Assembly (NCBI GenBank): GCA_021613375.1
Contig: CM038704.1
Coordinates: 33,232,582 to 33,296,581 of the forward strand
Length of the DNA stretch: 64,000 bases
Origin: Megaleporinus macrocephalus
Taxonomy: Eukaryota > Chordata > Actinopteri > Characiformes > Anostomidae
Direction: 5' to 3'
Under the pieces are notes generated by a model. The model saw only the letters and a list, made by a program, of their open reading frames with translations, was not told the DNA's origin and searched no databases. Numbering within the stretch: position 1 is the first letter of the stretch; the number at the start of each line of letters is the position of its first letter. A program made the position numbers and the translations under genes. Positions 50,401-60,800 of the stretch are shown piece after piece.

Positions 50401-51902
50401 AAAAAGAAATAAAAGCAACTAGGTTCAGAACTGTGGCTTTGTGGTATTATAGTTATGTATTGGTTTACCCTCTCTTGTCCTGCTGTGTCCCAGATGAGAA
50501 ATTTATGGAGCTCATTTTGGTACTGTACTGTCTTCGTCATAAATGATGCTCTGAAAATTAGAGATAAAAGAAGAATACTATTTGTAAGTGAGCTTTCAAA
50601 GAAATATGCTAAATTATAGCATCTCTTTACACTACATATTTAACTTATTTAATAAAGTAGTCCAAGTCTGAAAACAATAATGCACATCACTGAAAAAACA
50701 TTCAAAACCTCAAACACAAATCTTGTTTTCTTGCACCAAAAAGACTGAGTTTAATTGGCATATACAAATCAACACCATCATAACCTGAACATAATTGAGA
50801 AGATATTATATGACCTTAAGCTTAATACTCAGCATAACCAGTGAGCGCATAAGTGAGCTTTGAGTTAGCAATAAGCTTACCCAATTGTAGGATTAATGTT
50901 GGGATCAAAGCTGTCCTCCACAAATCTCCACACAATACTTGACTTTCCCACCCCTGTGTCCTACAACGCAGGACAATACATTCAATTCAGAATGCAATAT
51001 GCGCTTCATGTATCATTCTTCAGCAAATTATGAAATTAGTTACATAACACAAACAGGTATTTGACAAAGGCTGCTACGTAAAATCTTTAAGATGTCATGT
51101 TAAAAAAATCTTTAATTGTCTGTGTAATGATGACAGAAAAGTCTTGGGGTTTTGAAACAACCATCATGTATTAGATTTAGTTTAACGCATTATCACAAAT
51201 AAAAACACATGATAATGTTAATTTAAATGACACAGTTAAATTAATGTCATTCATACTGCACAGACACTATCCAGTGAAACCGTTATTATTTATTGATATG
51301 GAAGTGGCCTGTAGCTTCCATATGTCAAGCAAATTTAACACATCTCTATATGCAATCTACATCTAGATCTTCGGGACTAACTGAGAAATATCACGCTTAC
51401 TTTTTATTACACTTTTATTGCATAACATCTGTTTTAAAGAACATCAACCTTCACTTGTTTATATTCAAATATTATATCCACAAAAGTCATATTTTGTTAT
51501 TTTTAGCACAAAATTTACATGATTATTCTGTAGAGCTCTGAAAATGTGCTTTGAGCGATACATGTAACCTATGGATACTGACAGATATTTGCTTTATCTG
51601 CAACGGACAGATTAGATTTGGCGGATATTTTGTGACACGTATTGTTCTGACAACAAAACATTGCACGTCCTCATAATGCCAGGTTTTCGTTTTTACATTT
51701 TATAAATGACCTTCATCGGCATGTAGGTACAACACAATGCTAAACATCTGTACTCATTGTTTTTTTATGTGATCTATACTGCTGTTGCCTTGCGTTCGTT
51801 GCCATTATTTTGCTCCTGGCAGCCGATATATAATAACAGCAACGAAAAATAAAAAATATATCTTACCCCAAGCAGGCAAACTTTCAACTCTCTGAGCGAC
51901 AT
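41297..51902 (-). CDS. rab22a: rab22a: endosomal Rab GTPase (7 coding exons)
   Basis: The joined minus-strand exons are 51867-51902, 50881-50960, 50469-50550, 46094-46165, 44022-44128, 42890-42999 and 41297-41400. They total 591 bp and encode 196 residues (human RAB22A has 194). All splice sites are GT-AG. GTPase motifs are intact: GDTGVGKS (12-19), TIGASF in switch I, WDTAGQE with Gln 64, NKCD, and ETSAK. The C-terminus ends in Cys-Cys for double prenylation. AKDYADSIHAIFVETSAKNA matches RAB22A, not RAB31. RAB22A belongs to the RAB5 subfamily and regulates early endosome sorting and recycling. It starts head to head with ppp4r1l. Confidence 0.96.
41401..42889 (-). other. rab22a: rab22a intron 6
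   Basis: 1.5 kb, no supported feature. The open frames in it have no recognisable protein content. Confidence 0.6.
42890..42999 (-). CDS. rab22a: rab22a coding exon 6
   Basis: Residues 126-163, containing the G5 motif ETSAK. Acceptor TTATAG, donor GTAAGG. The frame also continues into the intron, but the donor keeps the Rab C-terminus in frame. Confidence 0.95.
43000..44021 (-). other. rab22a: rab22a intron 5
   Basis: 1.0 kb, no supported feature. Confidence 0.6.
44022..44128 (-). CDS. rab22a: rab22a coding exon 5
   Basis: Residues 91-126, with NWVKELRQHGPPNIVVAIAG and NKCD. Acceptor ACACAG lies next to a (TG)n tract; donor GTACAT. Confidence 0.95.
44129..46093 (-). other. rab22a: rab22a intron 4
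   Basis: 2.0 kb, starting with a short (GT)n tract at the acceptor side (44131-44150). No other supported feature. Confidence 0.6.
46094..46165 (-). CDS. rab22a: rab22a coding exon 4
   Basis: Residues 67-90 (FRALAPMYYRGSAAAIIVYD and on), the switch II and following strand. Phase 0, acceptor GCATAG, donor GTAATG. Confidence 0.95.
46166..50468 (-). other. rab22a: rab22a intron 3 (4.3 kb)
   Basis: Contains a Tc1-like deletion derivative at 49007-49622 and a GAGA-rich stretch near 50200. The rest is AT-rich with no supported feature. Confidence 0.6.
49007..49622. mobile_element. Internally deleted Tc1-like element (616 bp)
   Basis: The left end CAGCTAGGTCCATAAGTATT and the right end, ending TATATGGATCTAACTG, form the inverted repeats of a known fish Tc1-type family. 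A short piece, ATGGACAATGACCCAAAGCA, matches the second catalytic region of a transposase. Most of the ORF is missing. Confidence 0.7.
50469..50550 (-). CDS. rab22a: rab22a coding exon 3
   Basis: Residues 39-66, including ASFMTKTVQYQNELHKFLIW and DTAGQER with the catalytic Gln. Acceptor TTTCAG, donor GTAAAC. Confidence 0.95.
50551..50880 (-). other. rab22a: rab22a intron 2
   Basis: 330 bp, no feature seen. Confidence 0.6.
50881..50960 (-). CDS. rab22a: rab22a coding exon 2 (P-loop)
   Basis: Residues 13-39, DTGVGKSSIVWRFVEDSFDP and onward. It completes the P-loop begun in exon 1. Acceptor TTGTAG, donor GTAAGC. Confidence 0.96.
50961..51866 (-). other. rab22a: rab22a intron 1
   Basis: 0.9 kb, AT-rich, no supported feature. 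Confidence 0.6.
51867..51902 (-). CDS. rab22a: rab22a coding exon 1 (start codon)
   Basis: 36 bp encoding MSLRELKVCLLG, with A at -3. Donor GTAAGA. The first exon of RAB22A is equally short in other vertebrates as far as I know. Confidence 0.95.
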
Positions 51903-52461
51903 ACTGATCTCCAAAATAATAAAACGTCCCAAAACATTACAAACTGTTTCAAAGAAATCGTCAACAACTGCTTATAACATTTGACGTAGCTAAGCTTGCT
52001 AGTTATGCTATTTGACAAACAGACTACCCGCTGCTTTTTGACTGTGGCTCTTCTCCTGAGGAGTGTGAAAATGTATCACTAAGGTGAAACGATAACTTAA
52101 CCCTCTAAATATTATATTATTTAAAAGCAAAACAGATTGACAAGCGTTAAGTCTAGGCGCAGTGGATCGCTGCGTTATTAGCTCGGCGGGCAGGTCAGTA
52201 CCAACTCCGACGACGCCATCTTGAATTGTGGCTGAAATGTCACGTGATATCGGGTGTTTTTTATTTTGTTTCTTTTAAAAATGATCCAGTTTCATTTAAT
52301 TGCCTCTATATGCGTCTATTAGTTTTAGTTTTTATTTATAGTAGTGCCATATATTATAACCCCAATAAGATTATCCTAAAATGACATCAGGAAGTATTTT
52401 CAGGAAGTGATTTACACTAGAGGCTGAGTGACAGGTCGGCTGTGGAACAGTGTACGTCAAT
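51903..52461. promoter_or_regulatory. Shared rab22a / ppp4r1l promoter region
   Basis: 559 bp separate the two divergent start codons. The segment around 52150-52250 is the most GC-rich nearby. It carries a YY1-type site (CGCCATCTTG, 52214-52223) and the E-box GTCACGTGAT (52239-52248), close to the CLEAR consensus bound by TFEB-family factors. No TATA box is evident. Both 5' UTRs must lie in this gap unless upstream non-coding exons exist. Confidence 0.65.
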
Positions 52462-52468
52462 ATGGCAG
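52462..52468 (+). CDS. ppp4r1l: ppp4r1l coding exon 1 (7 bp of coding)
   Basis: ATGGCAG followed by donor GTAACG. It encodes Met-Ala and one base of the next codon. The start is supported by Kozak context and by the in-frame join to exon 2, giving MAGLSLYFED, like the MADLSLL start of PPP4R1. Confidence 0.85.
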
Positions 52469-54718
52469 GTAACGTGCAATCCTTTCGAAATTTACTGTGT
52501 TATTTTGAAAATAGTATACTAATGGTGGTTATTGAAATGTAGTACGATGTACTACTACTACTATGTACTACACTTAAGGAATGTTCATAAGGATATTGTC
52601 TTTTTAGCGGATTAGTTGTAGCTGCGAGTCGAAAAGCCCCGGTAGTTTAGTTCTAGTGGCAGACAACGTTGTTCGGAATTGATCATCTCCATAGTGGACC
52701 TTCAATTGTGTTTTCAACGTCTTCTTGATGTTAAATGTTTATCTACATTTAGTATAGTACCTGGTGCTCAGGTACTATGTCCAATGTGTTCAGTGAAAGA
52801 TAAACCTGGCCTGTGCTGGAAAAACAGCACACTTACAGCTAACGTTAGCTGTTACGTGTGTCCTTTTTTAAGCAAAACAAAGCTTTTAGGTAGCCAAGTC
52901 TGTCTAGACTTTTCTATAGGATGTCGTGTAACTTTGTGTTCATGTTCATCAAATCCCAACGTCAAAATCCAAACGTGAATGGCACCTTTTATATCTATTA
53001 TATCGCGTGATAAACGGATTTCTACTTGCCTTTAACTTGTAACTTGTCATGCCTGCCGTCATCACCTGTATACTGGCTTTGAGATACACACATCACTCTA
53101 ATAGACATGTCTAACTTGTGGGTCCACTGTGTAGCTCTAATGTAAGAGATGACAGCTTATCTGTTGCTCAGTACGCTACCCACAGGATATTATTGGCTGC
53201 TGGTTGCTGGTTGGTGGACTTTTTTCAGTCCAGTAGTGACACTGAGGTGTTTAAAAACTCCAGCAGCACTCAACACACTGTGTCTGATCCACTTATACCA
53301 GTGCAACACACTAACACACCATCACATCAGTGTCACTACAGTGCTGAGAATGATCCATCTTTCTAGTAGTACCTGCTCTGTGGCTGTCCAGTTGGGGTCC
53401 TGACCATTAAAGAACAGGGGGAAAGTGGATAAACAGTGTATGCAGAGAATCAGATGGACTACAGTGTGTAATTGTTAAACTACTAAGTGAAGCTGATAAA
53501 ATGTGTAGCGGTGGTTTAAATGTAATGAATGATCTGTGTATATTGGCATGTGACTCCATCCTGCTCAGAAATATTAATGCAGTCTTATCCAGGAAGGTTT
53601 ATCATCAGGTTTCTTAATCGGTTCTAATAATGCTGTTCGAGCATCATCTTTATGTTTATCTTTATCACATACTAAATAAGTCAATGAAGAAACATATGAG
53701 ATGTTTTGCTCTGTAGCCTCTTTATTCTCTGGTTTAGATTAACTTAAAACAAGGTAAAATAAATATAAAAGAAGGTTTCTTTTTGACTATATTTTTTAAC
53801 TTTAGATTGGCCAATAAAATGAAATAAACACACCTAACAATAAACCTATTGTTAGGTGTGTTTATTTCATTTTATCAAGCAGTTGTACTGAAAAGCTGAC
53901 ACTGTCTTCAAATTGTTCAAAACATCCATGAGCATTTTCCTCTATAATCCTTTATTATGTTTTTATTCTTCACAGGTCTATCTTTGTATTTCGAAGATGG
54001 TCATGATGATCTAGATGACTGTGAGTATTCATACATATGATTTGCTGTTTTTACAAAAACAGAGCAAGGAGTATGTCTGTTGTTTCAAGTGTGCAGTTTT
54101 AGTTAATTAAAACTCTTGCATTGATTTGAAAACCTGGCTATCTAAGTTTGGGGTGGGCATGGCACATAGAACATGTTCTCTGTAGTCACTGAATCCACAT
54201 AAGTCTACTGTTTCAAGCATCCACTGAATCCAGTGCAACCAAACATCAGTGGGGTGGGGGGGGTGGGTTGGCTTGGGTTGGGTGTGGGTTGGCTTGGGGG
54301 GGGGTGGTTTGGGGTGGGTTGGCTTGGGGTGGGGTGGGTTGGCTTGGGGTGGGGTGGGTTAGGGTGGGGTAGGGTGGAGTGGGTTGGGCATGGCGATTGA
54401 GCAGTGGGTTCTCAGGGCTAGAGCTAAGGAGCACTTAGTCCCTAGAGAATTTAATTATGGACATACTCTTATCCCACAGCCTTTTGTTAACTGCACATTT
54501 TTATTGGCAACTAATTTGCAGTTGGCTTTGATGACTATGCTTCTGAGTGTGATGGCATTCGAATCACGGCATTCCTGGATGCAGGGCAGGATAACTTAAC
54601 TCCTCTGGGCCGGCTAGAAAAATATGCCTTCAGTGAGAATGTCTTCAACAGGTAAGTGACATTAGTGTTTGTTTCCAGCATGCAAGACTGTATTGGAAAC
54701 AAGGAATGAACAACATTT

Positions 54719-54801
<83 letters not shown>

Positions 54802-57800
54802 CACATATATAATAAATTTAAAAAATTCTAGTAAAACATATCCAGATAAAGCACTAAAAAAAACACATATATAATAAATAAATTTTTTTCTAGTAAAACA
54901 TATCCAGATAAAGCACTCAAATCTTAGAAAAGAAAAGAAAAGAACTATATATAAAAGAAGTCAAAGCACATGGCCTTCCAAAGGTAGGCTGAGTCTTCCT
55001 AATTCCTTCCTGAGTGACATTACGAAAGTGTAATTTAAACCTGTTTAAAATGTTTCTTGTTCAAACGTTGTTTTGTTTTGTTTATTTTGTCAGTAAGCAT
55101 GCATTGTGTTATTAGATAAATAAATATCTTAATAAGAGCAGACCGTTAAACAAGGGAAGTTATAATTTCCAAATGTACAATTGAATTTATTTTTTAAGAA
55201 GTTTTTATTTTTGTCTAATAATATTTAAAATCTAGATAAATAAAGAAGTAGGCTGATCCTGCCGAAGATGAGATTTCAGTTATTTCATAGCTGGCAATGA
55301 TATGAATTTATTTTAAATAAAAAAAACATATTTTATTTTGAACAGATATAGCAGATATAACAAATATATAATATAATATATAAATTGGCCTATAAAAGCT
55401 TTTGATTTTGTTTGACTTTTTTGTTGTGGTCAAAATGGCAGTGAATTTTCTGGTTCCTAGATACTATGAAAAAAGAACAAATAGTCAATTTTTCATATTG
55501 AACAGTCAAATCTGATTTAACTAATAAAATTATCAGTCAGGTACATCTCTAAAATACACAGCACAAGCAGGTGGCGGCCACTACTACTAAAAGTATTGAT
55601 TTCTAACACTTATAAAGTATGTACTCTGTACATGATTAAACCAAGCAACATACAGGGGAATCCTAGTTCCCTGAGTTATCTAGCAGTAACATATCTTAAC
55701 TGTAAAAAATATTTAGGATCAGAAGGGTAAGACCATAGAGACATTTAAATAAAATTAGGGCTGAAACGATTTCAAATTCTTTGCCTCGAAGATTCGTTTA
55801 ATACATACAGCTGTATACAGCGCACTGTTTCGCACGGAGGATTTTTACTGTTGCACAGCACGCGCTTACGGTGTTGCCAGGTGACACGAAGAAGACGTGA
55901 TTTAAAGGCGCGGATTGCAAAATACAGAAAGAGAGACAGAATAAGGAGAGGCGAACAGAAGAGACCGGTCAGATAAAACCATACAAAGTGTCTAAAGTCT
56001 ACTGTAAAGCCGAACTAGCCGAGGGAGCCGTTACTGAGCGCAAACCTGAAGAAAGACGTGGCTAAAGTTAGCTTCTTATGTAAATTCCTCCTTTCCACCT
56101 TAAATGACGCAACAGTTAGAGGCGGCAGAACTTTTTTACCATTTAAGGTGGAACGGGGTATTCAAATAAGAAGCTAAATTCAGGAAGCAAGCAACTGAGT
56201 TTTCCCAACAAACTGATAGCGAGTCTGAGTTTTCAGCACGTCCAGTCCACAGAGCGGAGCGACACACAGTAACGATACCATTTAGCCTAAATCGGTGTGA
56301 TGGCGATTTGAGATGAAGGCTAGTAAAGCGTGTGTGTTAGTTATGGCTAATGGCTAGTTAAGAACGTAAGTCTGTGTGATAGCAAGTTATGTCCGTAAAT
56401 GATCTAAGCTTTGCTTAACCACAAAAAATCTAAGCCTGAACTTCACATTACCGTTTTGATTATAGTTACAAACAAACACACCCTCACAAGAACATACACC
56501 CCTCACACACACTTTCCCCTCCCAGTGATGCATAAAATACACTGCAAACTAAATATCAAGTGGTGTTTGTAGCAATTTGCAGCATAAAATGCACCAAATC
56601 TAATACAGCGAGAATATTCAGTTTAGTTTGTTTGCAGTAAGCGGGTCAGCAAGTGTAGGACAAGCTTCAGAATAGTAACTGAGTGAACAGTAGCCAGACC
56701 TGTGAACTTATAGTATGATATATAGGTCTAGTAATACATTTCAATAATAGTAATTATTAAAATGTTTTCTTTAAAACTGTATTAAGCAATACATGTTAAG
56801 GAACATATCTTGTTTTATCTTATATATTTACGATTGCTCTTTAATTAAAAAAAAAAAAAATTTATCTGATTATTGGAATAATCAATAGAATACTCGATTA
56901 CTAAAATAAGCGACAGCTGCAGCCCTAAATAAAATAATTAATTTTGTATGGTAATTAATGCATTATGGTCAAATTGACTCTGTAACTCTCTTGTTGACTC
57001 TCTAGGTAGTCAACAAACCAGCAACAGAGAGTTTACAGCACAGTTGTGCATAATAATAATAGCAAAAATAATAATAACTGTGTCTTAATTATTATGCAGA
57101 ATAGGGGACCTTGGCTTACAATTTTTTTTTTTTTAAGACAAATTGTGGCGCGTGGGTTGTTAGATGTGCTACGGGAGTTCAGCGACAATGAGAATGACTT
57201 CATCAGCGTCATGGAGACAGTTGCCAGGATGTCTGAGGACGCAGGTATGCATGTTAATTCTTTGTGTATAGGTAATGGACTGCATTTAGTTAATGTAAGG
57301 GTGGGACCTATGCAATCAAATGTCAAATGTAGCTCCATTACAGTATTATAACGTATAAGTTATTATTGTAACTTATTTATGCCAATAATCTGTATTTAAA
57401 TAATAATAAATGAGGCACCTTTTTTACATCAACAAAAATGTATGAAGGTAAGCATTGGTTCTGCATTTGATTAATGCAAATAATTTTTTTTTATCCTGGG
57501 AATGAGTGAACTTATGTGGATTGGAATAGGTCTAGTGGTTTATGTGATAATTTCCATTTTTGTATGGCCCTATCTCTTGCCATGACCCAGTTTCAGCTGT
57601 CATGAGTTCCACACTAGAATCTTCATTCAGGTAATTTTAGCAGTGTAATTCAGGAGGGCTAAATAGTGATGTATAATATTTTGTGCTTTGAACACAAAGG
57701 AAATTATTCACTCTGTTATAACTGTTTAGGTATTTGGTTTTGCTAAAACAAAATGACTGGATGTATATTTGACACAAGCTCCCCTGTTGACACTGAGCAT

Positions 57801-60800
57801 TTAGCACTCTGCTTCTAGGTTAGTCATTCAGCACAAAAGCCAGCCCAGTGTAAAATTCACTGTCAAGGATGTTTTATAATTAAGCACTTGGAATTTTGTC
57901 TCTAGTCATTTAGCCCTAGGCCACCAGCTTGTTTAAGAACAGTTTTGCTTCAAAAACAGTTTTTTCTGTTGGACATGATTTGTCTGGATTCAGAGGATTT
58001 CCTTGTGTAAATAATAAACAAATCTACATTAGATCTCTTTTAATTGGTTGGGCACACCTTGCAACATCTTTATCTCTGATTGTTTCATTAATTGGATGGA
58101 AATGGCTACATGTGTTTCTTGTCTGGGGGTACTACCTTCCTACAAAAGCTCTTTAATGTGAACCCAAAAAGTCGCTGTGAAACTGCATAGATATCCAGAC
58201 GCAAAACATTTTTATTAACACTGTCCCAAATCATCTGTCTGCCTGTGCATGTGTTTCAGAGCCCACAGTACGAGCTGAGCTAATGGAACAGGTACCAAAT
58301 ATTGCAATGTTCCTTAATGAGAATCGGCCTAATTTCCCAGCAGCCAACTCACGGTACTTGGTGCCGATTGTGGTATGTTATCTCACAGACCCTAATAATC
58401 AAGTAAGTATTTACTTCAACTATGTTTTTGGTCTAGTAGTAAACCTTCTGATGAATAACTACATATGGACAAGTTACATTTGTTTTTCTAGGTACGCAAG
58501 ACAAGCCAGGCAGCTCTGTTGGTGTTGCTGGAGCAGGGCCTCATGTGCAAAACTGACATGGAGAGGAAAGTGTGCCCTGTGCTTTTGGAGCTCACTGAAC
58601 CAAGCAGTGATGATGATTATAAGATTGAAGCTGTTGCAGTAAGCATGTTTCATGAAATAAAAAATATGAATAATGTCCAAAAAAACACATCTATATTTTT
58701 GTTAGTTTTCCTTTTTTATATATATTATTTTGTAATAATAATAATAATAATAATAACTTTTTTATGTATTAAGTTCTTTAAGCTATTAGAACGTAGGTTG
58801 TGCATTACATGATTTTATTGATATTCGTTACAGATCATGTGTAAGTTGGTGTCTATGCTGAGTAGAGACACAGTGGAAAACCTACTATTAGTACGCTTCT
58901 GTGAGCTCTGCAGTGATGCCAGACTCTTTCAAGTCCGCAAGGTATGTTATTTTTCTATATGTTATTAACATATAAAATTTTTTCCTAATAATAAAATACC
59001 TGCTAACAGAAAATGTTTAAGTAACTTGATTCACCAATAGGTGCTCTTGCACCTGCACTCTGTTTCTCGGACACAGCTTGTCTTGTGATGTTGATTCTAA
59101 CTGACATTTCACTGATTAACATACATCGCTCTATTGATATTAATTTTGAGATTTTGCTGTTATAGGAAATCGATTAGATTTCTTTATCTAAACAAACAGA
59201 TAACAATTTAACTTATCAGCAATGTACTTCAAAAAGCATTAGCAGTACCATACCATAGCAGTACCATACAAAGCATTAGGCAGTTGGTTTTTGGCAATGG
59301 CTGTCATCTTAACACTGAAAAATATATACACTTGTAGAATTGGTAATTCTTCATTAGTGTATACTACATAATATTACATCACTAGCTGGCCTTTGCCAAC
59401 ATCTGAGTTCTTACATCTTTTTTTGTATTTTTCTTTTACTAAAATTTAGGGTTCCTTACATTGCATAAAGGTTTATTTTCTCATTAAAGAATGTTAATTT
59501 CCTCTTATATAGCATTAGCCAGAAGATATTGCAAACATATCCTCACTTACATATCTGGAGGTTTTCTATGTCTTTTTTTATCCTCATTAGGTTTGTGCAG
59601 CAAATTTTGGCGAATTCTGTTCCATTGTTGGCCAGAAAGCCACAGAAAAACTATTGGTAAGAACAAAACTTTAGTTTGGCAGTTTATTAAGACCCACTTG
59701 TACAAATCATTATCAGAAACATTGTTTATAATTTTTCGAGACACCACGAATTTTGGATAAAATTGTTTTAAGATTAAACCATGCACATTTTAGAGTTTAT
59801 CCTCATCCACTGTTTTCTTTGGTTCTGGTTTTAGATGCCAAAGTTCTTTGACCTGTGTTCAGACACCCTGTGGGGAATTCGTAAGGCCTGTGCAGAGTGC
59901 TTCATGGTGGTTTCAAACTGCACATCTCCAGAGGTGCGGCGGACTAAATTGTCCCCCCTGTTTATCAACCTCATCAGCGATCAGTCCCGATGGGTAAGCA
60001 CAAAGAAATGCACATTATTAACACTGATTTTTTTCATTACATTTGAACACTGCAACACCAGTACATTCTGACATGATTTATAAATGTTTCTGTCTTCTCT
60101 GTTCAGGTCCGTCAGGCTGCCTTCCAGTCTCTTGGTTGTTTTATCTCCACGTTTGCTAATCCCTCTAGCACTGTTGTCCACTTTCATGAGGATGGGCCAC
60201 TGCATGAAATCCCAAAACCCAAGGACAGGTAGGCTGGTGCAAGGTTTTTGAGTTAAACTAGACTGATAATTAGAATTTATTTTTTTGCTTTATGATTACG
60301 GATTGCTTTATGATTTATGAATAACAGCATTGGTCAATAAAGTATTGCATTTAATCAGAAATTTGGTTATTAGTTTGGTGTAAGATAATAAAACACCTTT
60401 CTGTTAATCTTAATACTGAAATAGCATTACTGTGACAGGGCTGAAAATGCATGCTTTAATATTCCGTTTTCACTGCTGCAAGTCACCTTGTATAACCTGA
60501 AATAATAATTGGAATTCAGAGGCACCAGGTTGATTACAGTTTTGCAGACCGTATCACAGGTTTTTATGTATTAATGTTACATACCTAAGCTCTAACAGAA
60601 TGTCTGTTTTGATGTTTAGGTTTCAACTGGAAAATTTACGTTATATTGAGGAAGATACAGTAACAGTAGTAGATCATTCACTTACATAGGTCTGGACAAT
60701 AATTAGATAACGGTATTTACCGCAATATAATTTGTTTCAATAACGGTGATATCATTTTTGCGGTATTTCGATATGTATTATTTACGGCAGGGTAGCCGCG

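Larger units (their letters stand above)
52469..53975 (+). other. ppp4r1l: ppp4r1l intron 1
   Basis: 1.5 kb. It holds a familiar fish interspersed repeat (about 53120-53520) and a perfect palindrome (53814-53875). The rest is featureless. Confidence 0.6.
54652..57137 (+). other. ppp4r1l: ppp4r1l intron 3 (2.5 kb)
   Basis: Contains a (TA)n tract (54727-54793) with a short duplicated phrase just after it ('aaaacatatccagataaagcac', near 54835 and 54895), and the hAT-like element at 55756-56927. Confidence 0.6.

Noticed and set aside
52679..53403. ORFs of 80-100 residues in ppp4r1l intron 1
   Set aside because: No family resemblance. Most overlap a dispersed repeat, and the true exon joins skip them.
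54246..54434. Pro/Thr-rich minus-strand ORF
   Set aside because: It is the complement of the G-rich minisatellite.
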